From Kaistella solincola (GTDB taxonomy: Bacteria; Bacteroidota; Bacteroidia; Flavobacteriales; Weeksellaceae): DNA of 64,000 nt. Of this stretch, positions 13,431 through 21,113 are shown in pieces (the first letter of the stretch is position 1; the number at the start of each line of letters is the position of its first letter). The notes under the pieces were generated by a model. It was not told where the DNA came from, did no database searches, and saw only the letters and a list, made by a program, of their open reading frames with translations. A program made the position numbers and the translations under genes. The stretch lies in assembly GCF_000812875.1 (NCBI RefSeq), contig NZ_JSYK01000002.1:1-64000 (forward strand). Direction: 5' to 3'.

Positions 13431-14015
13431 ATGGTTAACAGCCGGAAAGCTTTGCTTATGAAAAAAAATAATAAGCGGGTTGCACCCGTGATTAAAGATA
13501 TGCCGCTGAGCTCACGTTCAGAATTAGAAATTTTCTTTTTAAATTCCCTCCAGGAAATGTATGACGCGGAAAATTTAATTGAAGAAGAATACAGCAAAGT
13601 AGAAAATAATATTTCGTCCTCAGACCTACATGGAATTCTAACGGAACATTTTGGAATTCATCTTAAGCACCTGAGCAGACTTCGCAAAATCTTTGAGTTC
13701 AAGGGCGATTTGCCAGAACGAAAAAAATGCGAGGCTATAGATGCTATATTGTGCGAAGCTGTAAATCATTTGGCGCATTTTGCGGATGATCTTCAAAACT
13801 GGGAAGTTGCACTTGTTCTTGTGACGCAAAAACTTACCTATTATAAAATCGCAACCTACGGCGGCCTTGCGCATCTTGCGATAAAACTGGATTATCCGAA
13901 GGCGGCAACACTACTCGCAGTCTGCGTTCAGGAGGAAGAAGAATTTATTGCCAATCATCTTAATGGAATATTCAATGCGTACCTTACGTCACACATAGAT
14001 GTTCGTAAAAACTGA
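13431..14015 (+). CDS. DUF892 (YciE/YciF-like) ferritin-like protein
   Basis: 194 residues if started at 13431; an ATG at 13458 gives 185 residues (starting MKKNNK) and is a good alternative. LEIFFLNSLQEMYDAENLIEEEY is the first helix of the DUF892 four-helix bundle, with acidic and histidine residues repeated in the other helices (EHFGIHLKHL, QEEEEFI). Relatives are stress-induced, possibly di-metal proteins of unknown function. It is divergent from cdd. Confidence 0.82.
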   Translation: MVNSRKALLMKKNNKRVAPVIKDMPLSSRSELEIFFLNSLQEMYDAENLIEEEYSKVENNISSSDLHGILTEHFGIHLKHLSRLRKIFEFKGDLPERKKCEAIDAILCEAVNHLAHFADDLQNWEVALVLVTQKLTYYKIATYGGLAHLAIKLDYPKAATLLAVCVQEEEEFIANHLNGIFNAYLTSHIDVRKN

Positions 14016-14147
14016 AAAAAATAACCCTTTTAGCGGCTTATATTTAAAACCATTTAAAATAATTATGTTTTGGAGAGCTATAATTTTGTAAGCCTCTAAC
14101 TACTCAACGTGAGTTTTCATAAATTTGGCTTGTTAAAAAAGTTATTT

Positions 14148-15197
14148 ATGATATTATACACTCCGATCAAATTCAGAAATCTAGAACTTCAAAACCGTTG
14201 GGTAATGTCGCCAATGTGCATGTATTCCTGCGAAAACGGTTTGCCGAACGATTTTCATTTCGTGCATTATGCAAGCCGCGCACAAGGCGGCACCGGACTT
14301 CTAATCGTGGAAGCAACCGGTGTTGTGCCCGAAGGCAGAATTACACACAAATGTGCCGGACTTTGGAACGATGAACAGGCGGAAGGTTTTAAAAAAATTG
14401 TCGGTTTTATCCACGAAAATTCTAAAACTAAAGTCGGAATTCAGTTAGGTCATGCGGGTAGAAAAGCTTCTACCTGGAACGGAAAACAACTTTCGCTGGA
14501 AGAAGGTTGGCAAACTGTTGCGCCGTCGGAAATTCCTTATGCTGAAGGTGAACGGCGTCCACATGCGCTCACCATTCCCGAAATTAAAAAACTGGTTCAG
14601 GATTTTAAAGATGCTGCGCGCCGCGCTTTAGACGCAGGTTTTGATTTAATTGAAATTCACGCTGCACACGGCTATTTAATTCACCAGTTTATGTCGCCGC
14701 TATCAAATGTGAGAACCGATGAATACGGCGGAAGTTTCAAAAACAGAATGCGCTTTTTGCTGGAAATTGTGGATGCGGTGAACGAATTGCTTGATGAAAA
14801 TAACCCGCTATTTGTACGAATTTCCGGAACGGAATATGCTGAAAACGGTTGGGACATCGACGAAAGTGTGGAACTCGCAAGAATTTTACAAACTAAAAAT
14901 GTCGATTTAATGGATGTTTCCAGTGGCGGAAATATTCACGGTGCGAAAATCAACTTATTTGACGGTTACCAGGTTCCGCTTGCGGCAAAGATTAAGCAAG
15001 AAACCGGCATGAAAACCGGCGCTGTAGGTTTGATAAAAACCGCCGAATTAGCCGAAGAAATCTTGAAAAAAGGTGAAGCTGATTTAATATTTGTGGCTAG
15101 AGAAATCTTGAGAAATCCGTATTTAGCAATCCAAGGTTCTTTTGAAGCGGACGCCGAGTGCGATTTTCCAATACAATATGAACGCGCGAGAATTTAA
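14148..15197 (+). CDS. NADH:flavin oxidoreductase, Old Yellow Enzyme family (YqjM-like)
   Basis: 349 residues from the ATG at 14148 (MILYTPIKF); the GTG 39 nt upstream is less likely. FMN-dependent ene-reductase TIM barrel: FRNLELQNRWVMSPMCMYS at the N-terminus contains the YqjM-type cysteine, QLGHAGRKAS binds the substrate, and IHAAHGYLIHQFMSPLSNVR followed by DEYGGS is the family signature. It reduces activated C=C bonds with NAD(P)H; the natural substrate is unknown. Single gene with its own terminator. Confidence 0.92.
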   Translation: MILYTPIKFRNLELQNRWVMSPMCMYSCENGLPNDFHFVHYASRAQGGTGLLIVEATGVVPEGRITHKCAGLWNDEQAEGFKKIVGFIHENSKTKVGIQLGHAGRKASTWNGKQLSLEEGWQTVAPSEIPYAEGERRPHALTIPEIKKLVQDFKDAARRALDAGFDLIEIHAAHGYLIHQFMSPLSNVRTDEYGGSFKNRMRFLLEIVDAVNELLDENNPLFVRISGTEYAENGWDIDESVELARILQTKNVDLMDVSSGGNIHGAKINLFDGYQVPLAAKIKQETGMKTGAVGLIKTAELAEEILKKGEADLIFVAREILRNPYLAIQGSFEADAECDFPIQYERARI

Positions 15198-15212
15198 TTC
15201 TCGTTAAAAAAT

Positions 15213-15246
15213 AAAAAAGCCATTACAAGTTGAATGGCTTTTTTTA
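15213..15246 (+). terminator. Intrinsic terminator of the OYE gene
   Basis: Perfect stem AAAAAAGCCATT / AATGGCTTTTTT with an 8-nt loop, running into a T-run. Confidence 0.85.
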
Positions 15247-15260
15247 CTAATTTATTTCTA

Positions 15261-15337
15261 AAAAATTTGCTCCTAAAACGGCAATTTTTTTCGTTTTGTA
15301 AAATAGAAAAAAATGCCTGATCAGCCCGGAATTTTTA
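15261..15337. repeat. Two copies of the dispersed palindromic intergenic repeat
   Basis: Units near 15261-15290 and 15306-15337: A-run, then TTGCTCCTAAAACGGCAA or ATGCCTGATCAGCCCGGAA, then a T-run. They abut the hemL stop codon. Confidence 0.5.
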
Positions 15338-16618
15338 TGAATATTCAAATTTTTGAATCACTTCCAAAGTTTTGCTGATTTCCTTTTCGGTAATGGCCGA
15401 AGAAATAAACCAGGTTTCATAACCGCTCGGCGGAAGATAAATTCCGTTTGCCAAAAGCTGGTGGAAGAAATTATTGAACAAAGCATGGTTTGCTTTCGCT
15501 GCATCGTCGAAATTAGAAACCGCGTTGATGTGGAAAAAAACGCTCATCATCGCTCCTTTTCTGTTGATTTTGTGTTCAATACCTTTTGAATTCAAAATTT
15601 TACCGATTTCAAAATCTAAAGTTTCTGTAGTTTTATTTAAATTTTCGTAGAAGTTTTCATCATTTTTAATGATCTGCAAAGTGGTTAAACCAGCACGCAT
15701 TGCAAGGGGATTTCCACTTAAAGTTCCCGCTTGGTACACCGCGCCTTTTGGTGCAAGATGGTCCATAATTTCGTTTCGGCCCGCAAAAGCACCAACCGGC
15801 AAACCTCCGCCGATGACTTTTCCGAAAGTAACCAAATCTGCTTTCACATTATAAACTTCCTGCGCACCACCGAAAGCCAAACGGAAGCCGGTCATCACTT
15901 CATCGAAAATGAGCAAAGCGCCGTTTTCGTCGCATAAAGCACGTAATTTTTGAAGAAAATTATTTTCCGGCAAAACGCAGCCCATATTTCCGGCAACCGG
16001 TTCCACGATAATTGCGGCAATTTCACCTTCGTTAAGGCGGAATAAATCTGCAACTTGTTCAATATCATTATATTTCGCGGTTAAAGTATCTTTTGCTGTT
16101 CCCGGAGTTACGCCCGGAGAGTTCGGATTTCCGAAAGTTGCAGCGCCACTACCCGCTTTAATTAAAAAAGAATCGGAATGTCCGTGGTAACAACCTTCGA
16201 ATTTGATGAATTTATTCCGTCCGGTAAAACCACGAGCCAAACGGATTGCGCTCATACAGGCTTCTGTACCTGAAGAAACCATTCTGATCTGGTCGATATT
16301 CGGCACATTTTCTACAATATATTTTGCGATTTCAGTTTCAAGTTCAGTTGGTGTTCCGTAGGAAAAACCCTTTTCTGCCTGCTTTTTTATCGATTCCAAA
16401 ACTTCCGGGTGTGTGTGCCCTAAAATCGCCGGCCCCCAGGAATTTATATAGTCAATATACTGATTATCATCAACATCCGTAAGATATGCACCCTGCGCCG
16501 ATTTCATAAAAACCGGTACGCCACCGACGGATTTGAAAGCGCGGACCGGTGAATTTACACCGCCTGGAATATATTGATAAGCCTCATCGAAGAGCGCTGA
16601 ACTTCTTTGGTATAACAT
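15335..16618 (-). CDS. hemL: Glutamate-1-semialdehyde 2,1-aminomutase
   Basis: 427 residues, normal length. Converts glutamate-1-semialdehyde to 5-aminolevulinate in the C5 heme pathway. PLP fold-type [17 protein letters not shown] (137-152), [11 protein letters not shown] (237-247) with the PLP aspartate, and [15 protein letters not shown] with Schiff-base K267. ATG start at 16618. No other heme genes adjoin. The heme and biliverdin users nearby (heme oxygenase, cytochromes) depend on this pathway but are not linked in an operon. Confidence 0.96.
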   Translation of the reverse strand: MLYQRSSALFDEAYQYIPGGVNSPVRAFKSVGGVPVFMKSAQGAYLTDVDDNQYIDYINSWGPAILGHTHPEVLESIKKQAEKGFSYGTPTELETEIAKYIVENVPNIDQIRMVSSGTEACMSAIRLARGFTGRNKFIKFEGCYHGHSDSFLIKAGSGAATFGNPNSPGVTPGTAKDTLTAKYNDIEQVADLFRLNEGEIAAIIVEPVAGNMGCVLPENNFLQKLRALCDENGALLIFDEVMTGFRLAFGGAQEVYNVKADLVTFGKVIGGGLPVGAFAGRNEIMDHLAPKGAVYQAGTLSGNPLAMRAGLTTLQIIKNDENFYENLNKTTETLDFEIGKILNSKGIEHKINRKGAMMSVFFHINAVSNFDDAAKANHALFNNFFHQLLANGIYLPPSGYETWFISSAITEKEISKTLEVIQKFEYS

Positions 16619-16674
16619 TTTTTAATAGTTTCTTTAAGTGGAAAATTGAAAGTTGATAATTGATAATTAACAAT

Positions 16675-17724
16675 TTATTTCCGTGGTTTTTTGCTTTGCA
16701 GATACATCAGTTGTCCGGCGCGGGGTTGCTGACCGAAGTCCATTCTGTTTTTGGAATATAATTTTTTAAGCTTGATGCCGAATTTTTGTGCAATATCATG
16801 CATTGATTCACCGGCTTGCGCCTTATATTTTGCAACATTTCCCGAAGATGATTTTGATTCTAAAAACAAAATATCATTTCTGCGAAGCTGATTTCCGTCG
16901 AGTTCATTCCAGCTCATCAAACGGCTTTCTGAAATTCCGAATTTCTTGGAAATGGCTTCTAAAGCGACATCGTCTGGAATTATTACGAATTTTTTACCGC
17001 CATTTGGATGACTTTTTATTAAAATAGATTTCAGGGTTTCCGCTCTTTCTACCAGTTTATCTACGTTTTTCTGCTGTTTCGCGTAGGAAACCTGCTCATA
17101 CGGAACTTTTACGGTTACGGGTTTGGCAGAAACGCGGCTTTGATCCAGCTGCGCCATAAAAATTTTGTCGTTTTTCAGCTCCGGATACATTTTCAAAACA
17201 GCGTATAAAACTTCTTTTGAATTGGTTTTGTCGAATTCATAAAGCTTATTCTTTTCAATTTTATCGATGAGAATATAAGCGTAGCGCGGATTGGTTGCGT
17301 AACCGGCTTTTTTTAAACCGTGCGCCCAGGCTTTATAATCCGTCATGTCCAGCTTGAATAGGTTCACGTAATATTTACGGAAAGCCAGAAATTTCGAGTG
17401 ATCTTCGTAAGAATCGCGCGGATCGTCGTAAACGCGGAAACATTCATTGGGCGCGTCATCGGTGTGTTTCATTGTTTTCCCTGTCCAGTCCTCCTTGCAT
17501 TTAATGCCGAAATGATTGTTTCCCTGCTGCGCCAAACGGCTTTGTCCGCCACCGGTTTCCAAAAGTCCCTGCGCTAAAGTAATTGAAGCCGGAATTTTAT
17601 ACTTTTCCATTTCTTCCACGGCGTACGGCGCGAATTTCTGGATATATTGCTCATCTGTTTTCCAGGTTTGCGCATGAAATTTTGCAAAAATTATAACCGT
17701 AAGAGCAAAAAATATTTTCTTCAT
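16675..17724 (-). CDS. Secreted glucosaminidase with LysM domains
   Basis: 349 residues. Signal peptide 1-18 (MKKIFFALTVIIFAKFHA). Residues about 25-165 form a GH73-type glucosaminidase domain: YAVEEMEKYKIPASITLAQGLLETGGGQSRL holds the catalytic glutamate, followed by NHFGIKC and YRVYDDPRDSYEDHSKFL-like sequence. Two LysM-like segments follow (about 245-290 and 295-342) for peptidoglycan binding. Expected to cleave the glycan backbone in the periplasm, for example during division or growth. Stands alone on the minus strand. Confidence 0.9.
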   Translation of the reverse strand: MKKIFFALTVIIFAKFHAQTWKTDEQYIQKFAPYAVEEMEKYKIPASITLAQGLLETGGGQSRLAQQGNNHFGIKCKEDWTGKTMKHTDDAPNECFRVYDDPRDSYEDHSKFLAFRKYYVNLFKLDMTDYKAWAHGLKKAGYATNPRYAYILIDKIEKNKLYEFDKTNSKEVLYAVLKMYPELKNDKIFMAQLDQSRVSAKPVTVKVPYEQVSYAKQQKNVDKLVERAETLKSILIKSHPNGGKKFVIIPDDVALEAISKKFGISESRLMSWNELDGNQLRRNDILFLESKSSSGNVAKYKAQAGESMHDIAQKFGIKLKKLYSKNRMDFGQQPRAGQLMYLQSKKPRK

Positions 17725-17827
17725 ATATTATTTTTAATGACTTCGAAAGATTTTCTAATCATCCGTTGGAAGCTTGTTTTCAGGAAACCTATTTCCAACA
17801 ATTTTAAGCAAAAAATTAGGCGGTAAA

Positions 17828-18736
17828 TTAACCTATTTTTATCAATTCTCTTTTCTGCTTTTTCAGCAATTCATTAGCGCCAAAAATTCCCTGTAAACCG
17901 CCGGTGTGAAAGGCTAAAATCTTGCTTCCAGGCTGGAAATAATCGTTTTCAATCATTTTAAAAAGGTGACGCATCATTTGTCCGGTATAAACCGGATCGA
18001 GCTGAATGTCAAATTTCGCTTTAAAATTATTGATAAAACGGATATTTTCTTCGCTTATTTTACCATAACCGCCGTCGTGCGCTTCCAGAAGTTTGAAATT
18101 TCTCCGTTCCGAAAGTTCAAAAACAGTTTCATTCAAAGAAGAATCATCGACTGTTTTAAAACCTAAAACCTGCTGATTTTCCTCTGCAAACTTTGAAATT
18201 CCGGCAACTGTTCCGCCGGTTCCGACTGCGGTGCAAAGATAATCAAAACTTTTTGTTTGCTCCGGAAGCATGTGCTGAATTCCGTTCACCGCAAATTCGT
18301 TAGTGCCGCCTTCGGGAATAAGTAAAGCACCGGGAAATTCCTCAGAAAAATTCCGGCTTAAAAGCGCCTTTTTTCGGTAAACTTCCCGAGGTACGAAGCG
18401 GAACTGCATTCCATTATCGTGTGCCAGTTTTAAAGTTGGATTTTCGCGCCATTTTTGCTGTAGTTCTTCACCGCGGATAATCCCTAAAGTTGGAATATTT
18501 TCTTCTTTTCCGAGCGCGGCGACCGCGGCAATATGGTTTGAAAAAGCGCCGCCAAAAGTAATAAGCAAAGGATTCTCCGGGCTTTTTGCGAGATAATTAT
18601 TAATGTTATAAAACAACTTCCAATATTTATTTCCGGAAATGTGCGGATGAATCAGGTCTTCTCTTTTCAGGAAAAGCTGAATATTTTTTTCAAGAGGAAT
18701 TTCGGTGATGGGAATTTGAATGGAGGGAATTTTCAT
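17828..18736 (-). CDS. PLP-dependent ACC deaminase / D-cysteine desulfhydrase family protein
   Basis: 302 residues from the ATG at 18736 (a TTG at 18748 is also open). Fold-type II PLP enzyme: LKREDLIHPHISGNKYWKL gives Schiff-base K37, and AVGTGGTVAG is the phosphate-binding loop. Family members deaminate 1-aminocyclopropane-1-carboxylate or degrade D-cysteine to pyruvate, ammonia and sulfide; the sequence does not tell which, and D-cysteine desulfhydrase activity is the commoner in non-plant-associated bacteria. It lies 20 nt downstream of a lipoprotein gene. Confidence 0.85.
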   Translation of the reverse strand: MKIPSIQIPITEIPLEKNIQLFLKREDLIHPHISGNKYWKLFYNINNYLAKSPENPLLITFGGAFSNHIAAVAALGKEENIPTLGIIRGEELQQKWRENPTLKLAHDNGMQFRFVPREVYRKKALLSRNFSEEFPGALLIPEGGTNEFAVNGIQHMLPEQTKSFDYLCTAVGTGGTVAGISKFAEENQQVLGFKTVDDSSLNETVFELSERRNFKLLEAHDGGYGKISEENIRFINNFKAKFDIQLDPVYTGQMMRHLFKMIENDYFQPGSKILAFHTGGLQGIFGANELLKKQKRELIKIG

Positions 18737-18756
18737 AGTAATTTTCAAATCTATTA

Positions 18757-19533
18757 CTAGTCCACCACTTTTCTAATGTAATAAGAATAAACTTTAACAT
18801 TTTCATTATAAATATAATCATATCCATCACCACTATTTGAGGATTTTTTAAGCTCCAAAATTGGTGAGCTAATTTCAGTAATAACGTCAATTTTAAAGCT
18901 GTTTTTTTTATACCTTCTTGCATTTATATCTAACTGCAACAGATCCCCAACATACAACCTATTTGAATACGGCAAAAAGTTATCACCATCACCAACGCTT
19001 GTAAATCCCAGTTCGTTTAATTCATTAATAAACATAGTGTAATTATGGTGGTTAGTTGTTTCTATAGAAAGCTTTGTATCTCCAGAAGACTTAAAATGAA
19101 ATATGCAATCTGAATCTTCACTGCCGTTTCTGTACTTTATTACAGTCCCTTCGTTAATATCTTCCACTGCCTTTGCAATAAAGTCTGTTCCTGTATCTGT
19201 TAAAACGTTTACTTTTTTAGACAAAAAAAACCAATTTTTACTTTCCAAAAAATTTTCAGCTTCAGTAATGTTTAAATTGGAAAGATACATAAAGTCTTCA
19301 ACGCCTATATTTAAGGTTGCTCGAAAAGGTTTTTTATCTATATTTAGAAGTCCAAGAGAAATTTCATTTTCTCGCCCGGAAGAATTATTCATCGGTTCAG
19401 CAGAATCGTAATCACTTCCAACATTGTTTGAGGATTGTTGTTCAATTTGTGGCGTTTCAGACTGGGTTTCGACGTCATTACAGTTTTGAAAGAAACAAAA
19501 TGCGAAGACCAAATAAAATAGATTTGCTTTCAT
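18757..19533 (-). CDS. Putative lipoprotein of unknown function
   Basis: 258 residues. A hydrophobic start with FAFCFFQNCNDVE suggests lipidation at C18, although the -1 to -3 residues (FQN) are a weak lipobox. A Ser/Asn/Glu-rich linker (about 22-58) precedes a domain of about 200 residues with alternating strands that I do not recognise. The gene is more A/T-rich and in a less polished codon style than its neighbours. It may be cotranscribed with the PLP deaminase 20 nt downstream. Confidence 0.6.
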   Translation of the reverse strand: MKANLFYLVFAFCFFQNCNDVETQSETPQIEQQSSNNVGSDYDSAEPMNNSSGRENEISLGLLNIDKKPFRATLNIGVEDFMYLSNLNITEAENFLESKNWFFLSKKVNVLTDTGTDFIAKAVEDINEGTVIKYRNGSEDSDCIFHFKSSGDTKLSIETTNHHNYTMFINELNELGFTSVGDGDNFLPYSNRLYVGDLLQLDINARRYKKNSFKIDVITEISSPILELKKSSNSGDGYDYIYNENVKVYSYYIRKVVD

Positions 19534-19635
19534 GTAATGTATTGGGTATATTTCACTAATTTAGCAAAAGTTAACGAAATGTAATTATCAAGAACTACTT
19601 TTATCGTTAATAGTTTCGGAAAATTCCGCGCCCCA

Positions 19636-19704
19636 AATTGAACATAGCTCTCCGCCGCCGCGGAAGCGGAATCCGTCGACAAGCTCAGGATGACAAGGCG
19701 GAAA
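19636..19704. repeat. REP-like G/C-rich interspersed element
   Basis: A G/C-rich island in an A/T-rich gap: AGCTCTCCGCCGCCGCGGA, then TCCGTCGACAAGCTCAGGAT and GACAAGGCGG. The GACAAGCTCAGGATGACA string is a common interspersed motif in many genomes. It can fold CCGCC against GGCGG. Confidence 0.45.
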
Positions 19705-19716
19705 AAAGCGCCCAAA

Positions 19717-20052
19717 TTATTGCTCCAAAAAATACTTCCGGAAGCTCCAGAATTTTCGGGTTTTCAAATAATCCAGATCGTTTTCCATTGCATACGCTTC
19801 GCGCTCAAATGAAATGGATTTGTACGCCAGAAATTTATTTTTCAGCTTAAAAACCAGGTAATAATACTCGACGACGTACCAGATATAAAAGAAAATGACG
19901 AGCAGTTCAGCCTGCTGGCGCAAATGGATTTTCTCGTGATTCAGCAAAACCGCATCCGCACGCGACTCGGGTTTCCGCAAAATGATGAAGGGAAAAAGGG
20001 TGATCCCTGAAATTTTCGTATTTTTGAGAAGTCGTTGCCAAATGAAGACCAT
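19717..20052 (-). CDS. Small membrane protein with HExxH-like motif
   Basis: 111 residues with a hydrophobic segment at about 50-72 (LLVIFFYIWYVVEYYYLVF). Immediately before it is LLNHEKIHLRQQAELL, an HExxH motif at about 39-43, and a later SFEREAYAMEND could supply a third glutamate ligand. This layout resembles a minimal M48/M56-like zinc metallopeptidase core (HExxH...E). No assigned function; protease activity is an inference from the motif only. It diverges from the DUF5522 gene by 38 nt. Confidence 0.65.
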   Translation of the reverse strand: MVFIWQRLLKNTKISGITLFPFIILRKPESRADAVLLNHEKIHLRQQAELLVIFFYIWYVVEYYYLVFKLKNKFLAYKSISFEREAYAMENDLDYLKTRKFWSFRKYFLEQ

Positions 20053-20090
20053 GTGACAAAGATATTAATTTGGCCGAACCGATTTAACTT

Positions 20091-20279
20091 ATGTACCCGA
20101 AAAATATCAAAGAAAACGTAGACTTTTATTATAACGAGCAAGGCTATAAAGTGTTTACCGAAACCTACCACCTGAAACGCGGCTATTGCTGCAAAAGTGG
20201 CTGCAAACACTGCCCGTACGGCTATGATAAAAAAACGGACACCTTTAAAAAAAGTGGTAAAAACGGAAAAAAGCCGTAA
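20091..20279 (+). CDS. DUF5522-like small cysteine-rich protein
   Basis: 62 residues. The core YCCKSGCKHCPYGYDK (about 37-52) is a four-cysteine C-C-x3-C-x2-CPYGY block, typical of the small DUF5522 family in Bacteroidota and probably a metal site. The lysine-rich tail may bind nucleic acid, but that is speculation. It sits 46 nt upstream of the DUF4136 lipoprotein on the same strand. Confidence 0.75.
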   Translation: MYPKNIKENVDFYYNEQGYKVFTETYHLKRGYCCKSGCKHCPYGYDKKTDTFKKSGKNGKKP

Positions 20280-20324
20280 AAAGGCCCGAAAAAAATTTTA
20301 AAAACAAAAAAAACATACAAGGTC

Positions 20325-20858
20325 ATGAGCAAAAAATATATCTTACTATTATTGGCTTCTGCCACGCTGGGACTTACTTCCTGCAGCCCTTTTCAGGTGA
20401 AATCTGATTACGCAGAAACCGCAAATTTCAATACCTACAAGACGTATAAATTACGAATTGATGATTTGAAACTCAACGATATTGACAAAGACCGTGTGCT
20501 GAACGAGGTTTCCAAGCAACTGCAAACCAAAGGTTTAAGCGTTTCTGAAACTCCGGATTTAATTGTGAACGTGAAAGCAAACCACAAGAAAATTCAGGAC
20601 ATCCAGGGAACACGACCTTTCGGAATGTACGGCTGGGGCGGACCTTTCGGTTACGGATTTGGTGTTAACAGAACCTGGACTTCCAATTACAACCAAGGTT
20701 CACTGGTACTGGATTTAATTGACGCGAGAACGCAAAAACTGGTTTGGCAAGGAACGGGAAGCGGAATTTCTGTAGACTCACCGAAATCTAAACAAAAGCA
20801 AATTCCCGAAATCGTGGCTGAAATTATGGCGAATTATCCGCCAGATAGAAGTAAGTAA
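20325..20858 (+). CDS. DUF4136 domain lipoprotein
   Basis: 177 residues. Lipoprotein signal peptide ends LGLTSC, with lipidated C20. SDYAETANFNTYKTYKL starts the DUF4136 domain, and a glycine-rich GMYGWGGPFGYGFGVNRTW stretch precedes GSLVLDLIDARTQKLVWQGTGSG, the domain's conserved end. Function unknown; probably outer-membrane anchored and facing the periplasm. Followed by a strong terminator. Confidence 0.88.
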   Translation: MSKKYILLLLASATLGLTSCSPFQVKSDYAETANFNTYKTYKLRIDDLKLNDIDKDRVLNEVSKQLQTKGLSVSETPDLIVNVKANHKKIQDIQGTRPFGMYGWGGPFGYGFGVNRTWTSNYNQGSLVLDLIDARTQKLVWQGTGSGISVDSPKSKQKQIPEIVAEIMANYPPDRSK

Positions 20859-20876
20859 TTTATTTTGAAATATAAA

Positions 20877-20904
20877 AAAACCGCTTTTAAAGGCGGTTTT
20901 TTTT
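20877..20904 (+). terminator. Intrinsic terminator of the DUF4136 gene
   Basis: AAAACCGC / GCGGTTTT stem around TTTTAAAG followed by eight T. Its core resembles the dispersed repeat units found just after it. Confidence 0.8.
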
Positions 20905-20922
20905 GTTTTGAATTTTATAAAA

Positions 20923-21058
20923 AAAAAATTGGCCGTTAAAAGCGGTAATTTTTTCATTTTATGTAAAAAAAGATTCCTGAATTTTTTGACGTTTTAGCGG
21001 CGAATTTTTTCATTTTGGAAAACCAGAAAAAAATGCTGTTTTAGCCAGAAATTTTTGT
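20923..21058. repeat. Cluster of four dispersed palindromic repeat units
   Basis: Four units spaced about 35 nt, near 20925-20955, 20965-20988, 20989-21015 and 21028-21057. The best are TTGGCCGTTAAAAGCGGTAA and GACGTTTTAGCGGCGAA, each between an A-run and a T-run. They fill the gap between the convergent DUF4136 and pafA genes. Confidence 0.6.
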
Positions 21059-21113
21059 TGGAACTTTCCTAAAATAAGGAAAGTCGCTAAAAGGCGGCTT
21101 TCTTTTAATTCTG

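Noticed and set aside
13216-13431. Extension of cdd by 72 residues at the N-terminus
   Set aside because: The extra segment is basic, cysteine- and tyrosine-rich and unlike any cytidine deaminase; the ATG at 13215 fits the family start and length.
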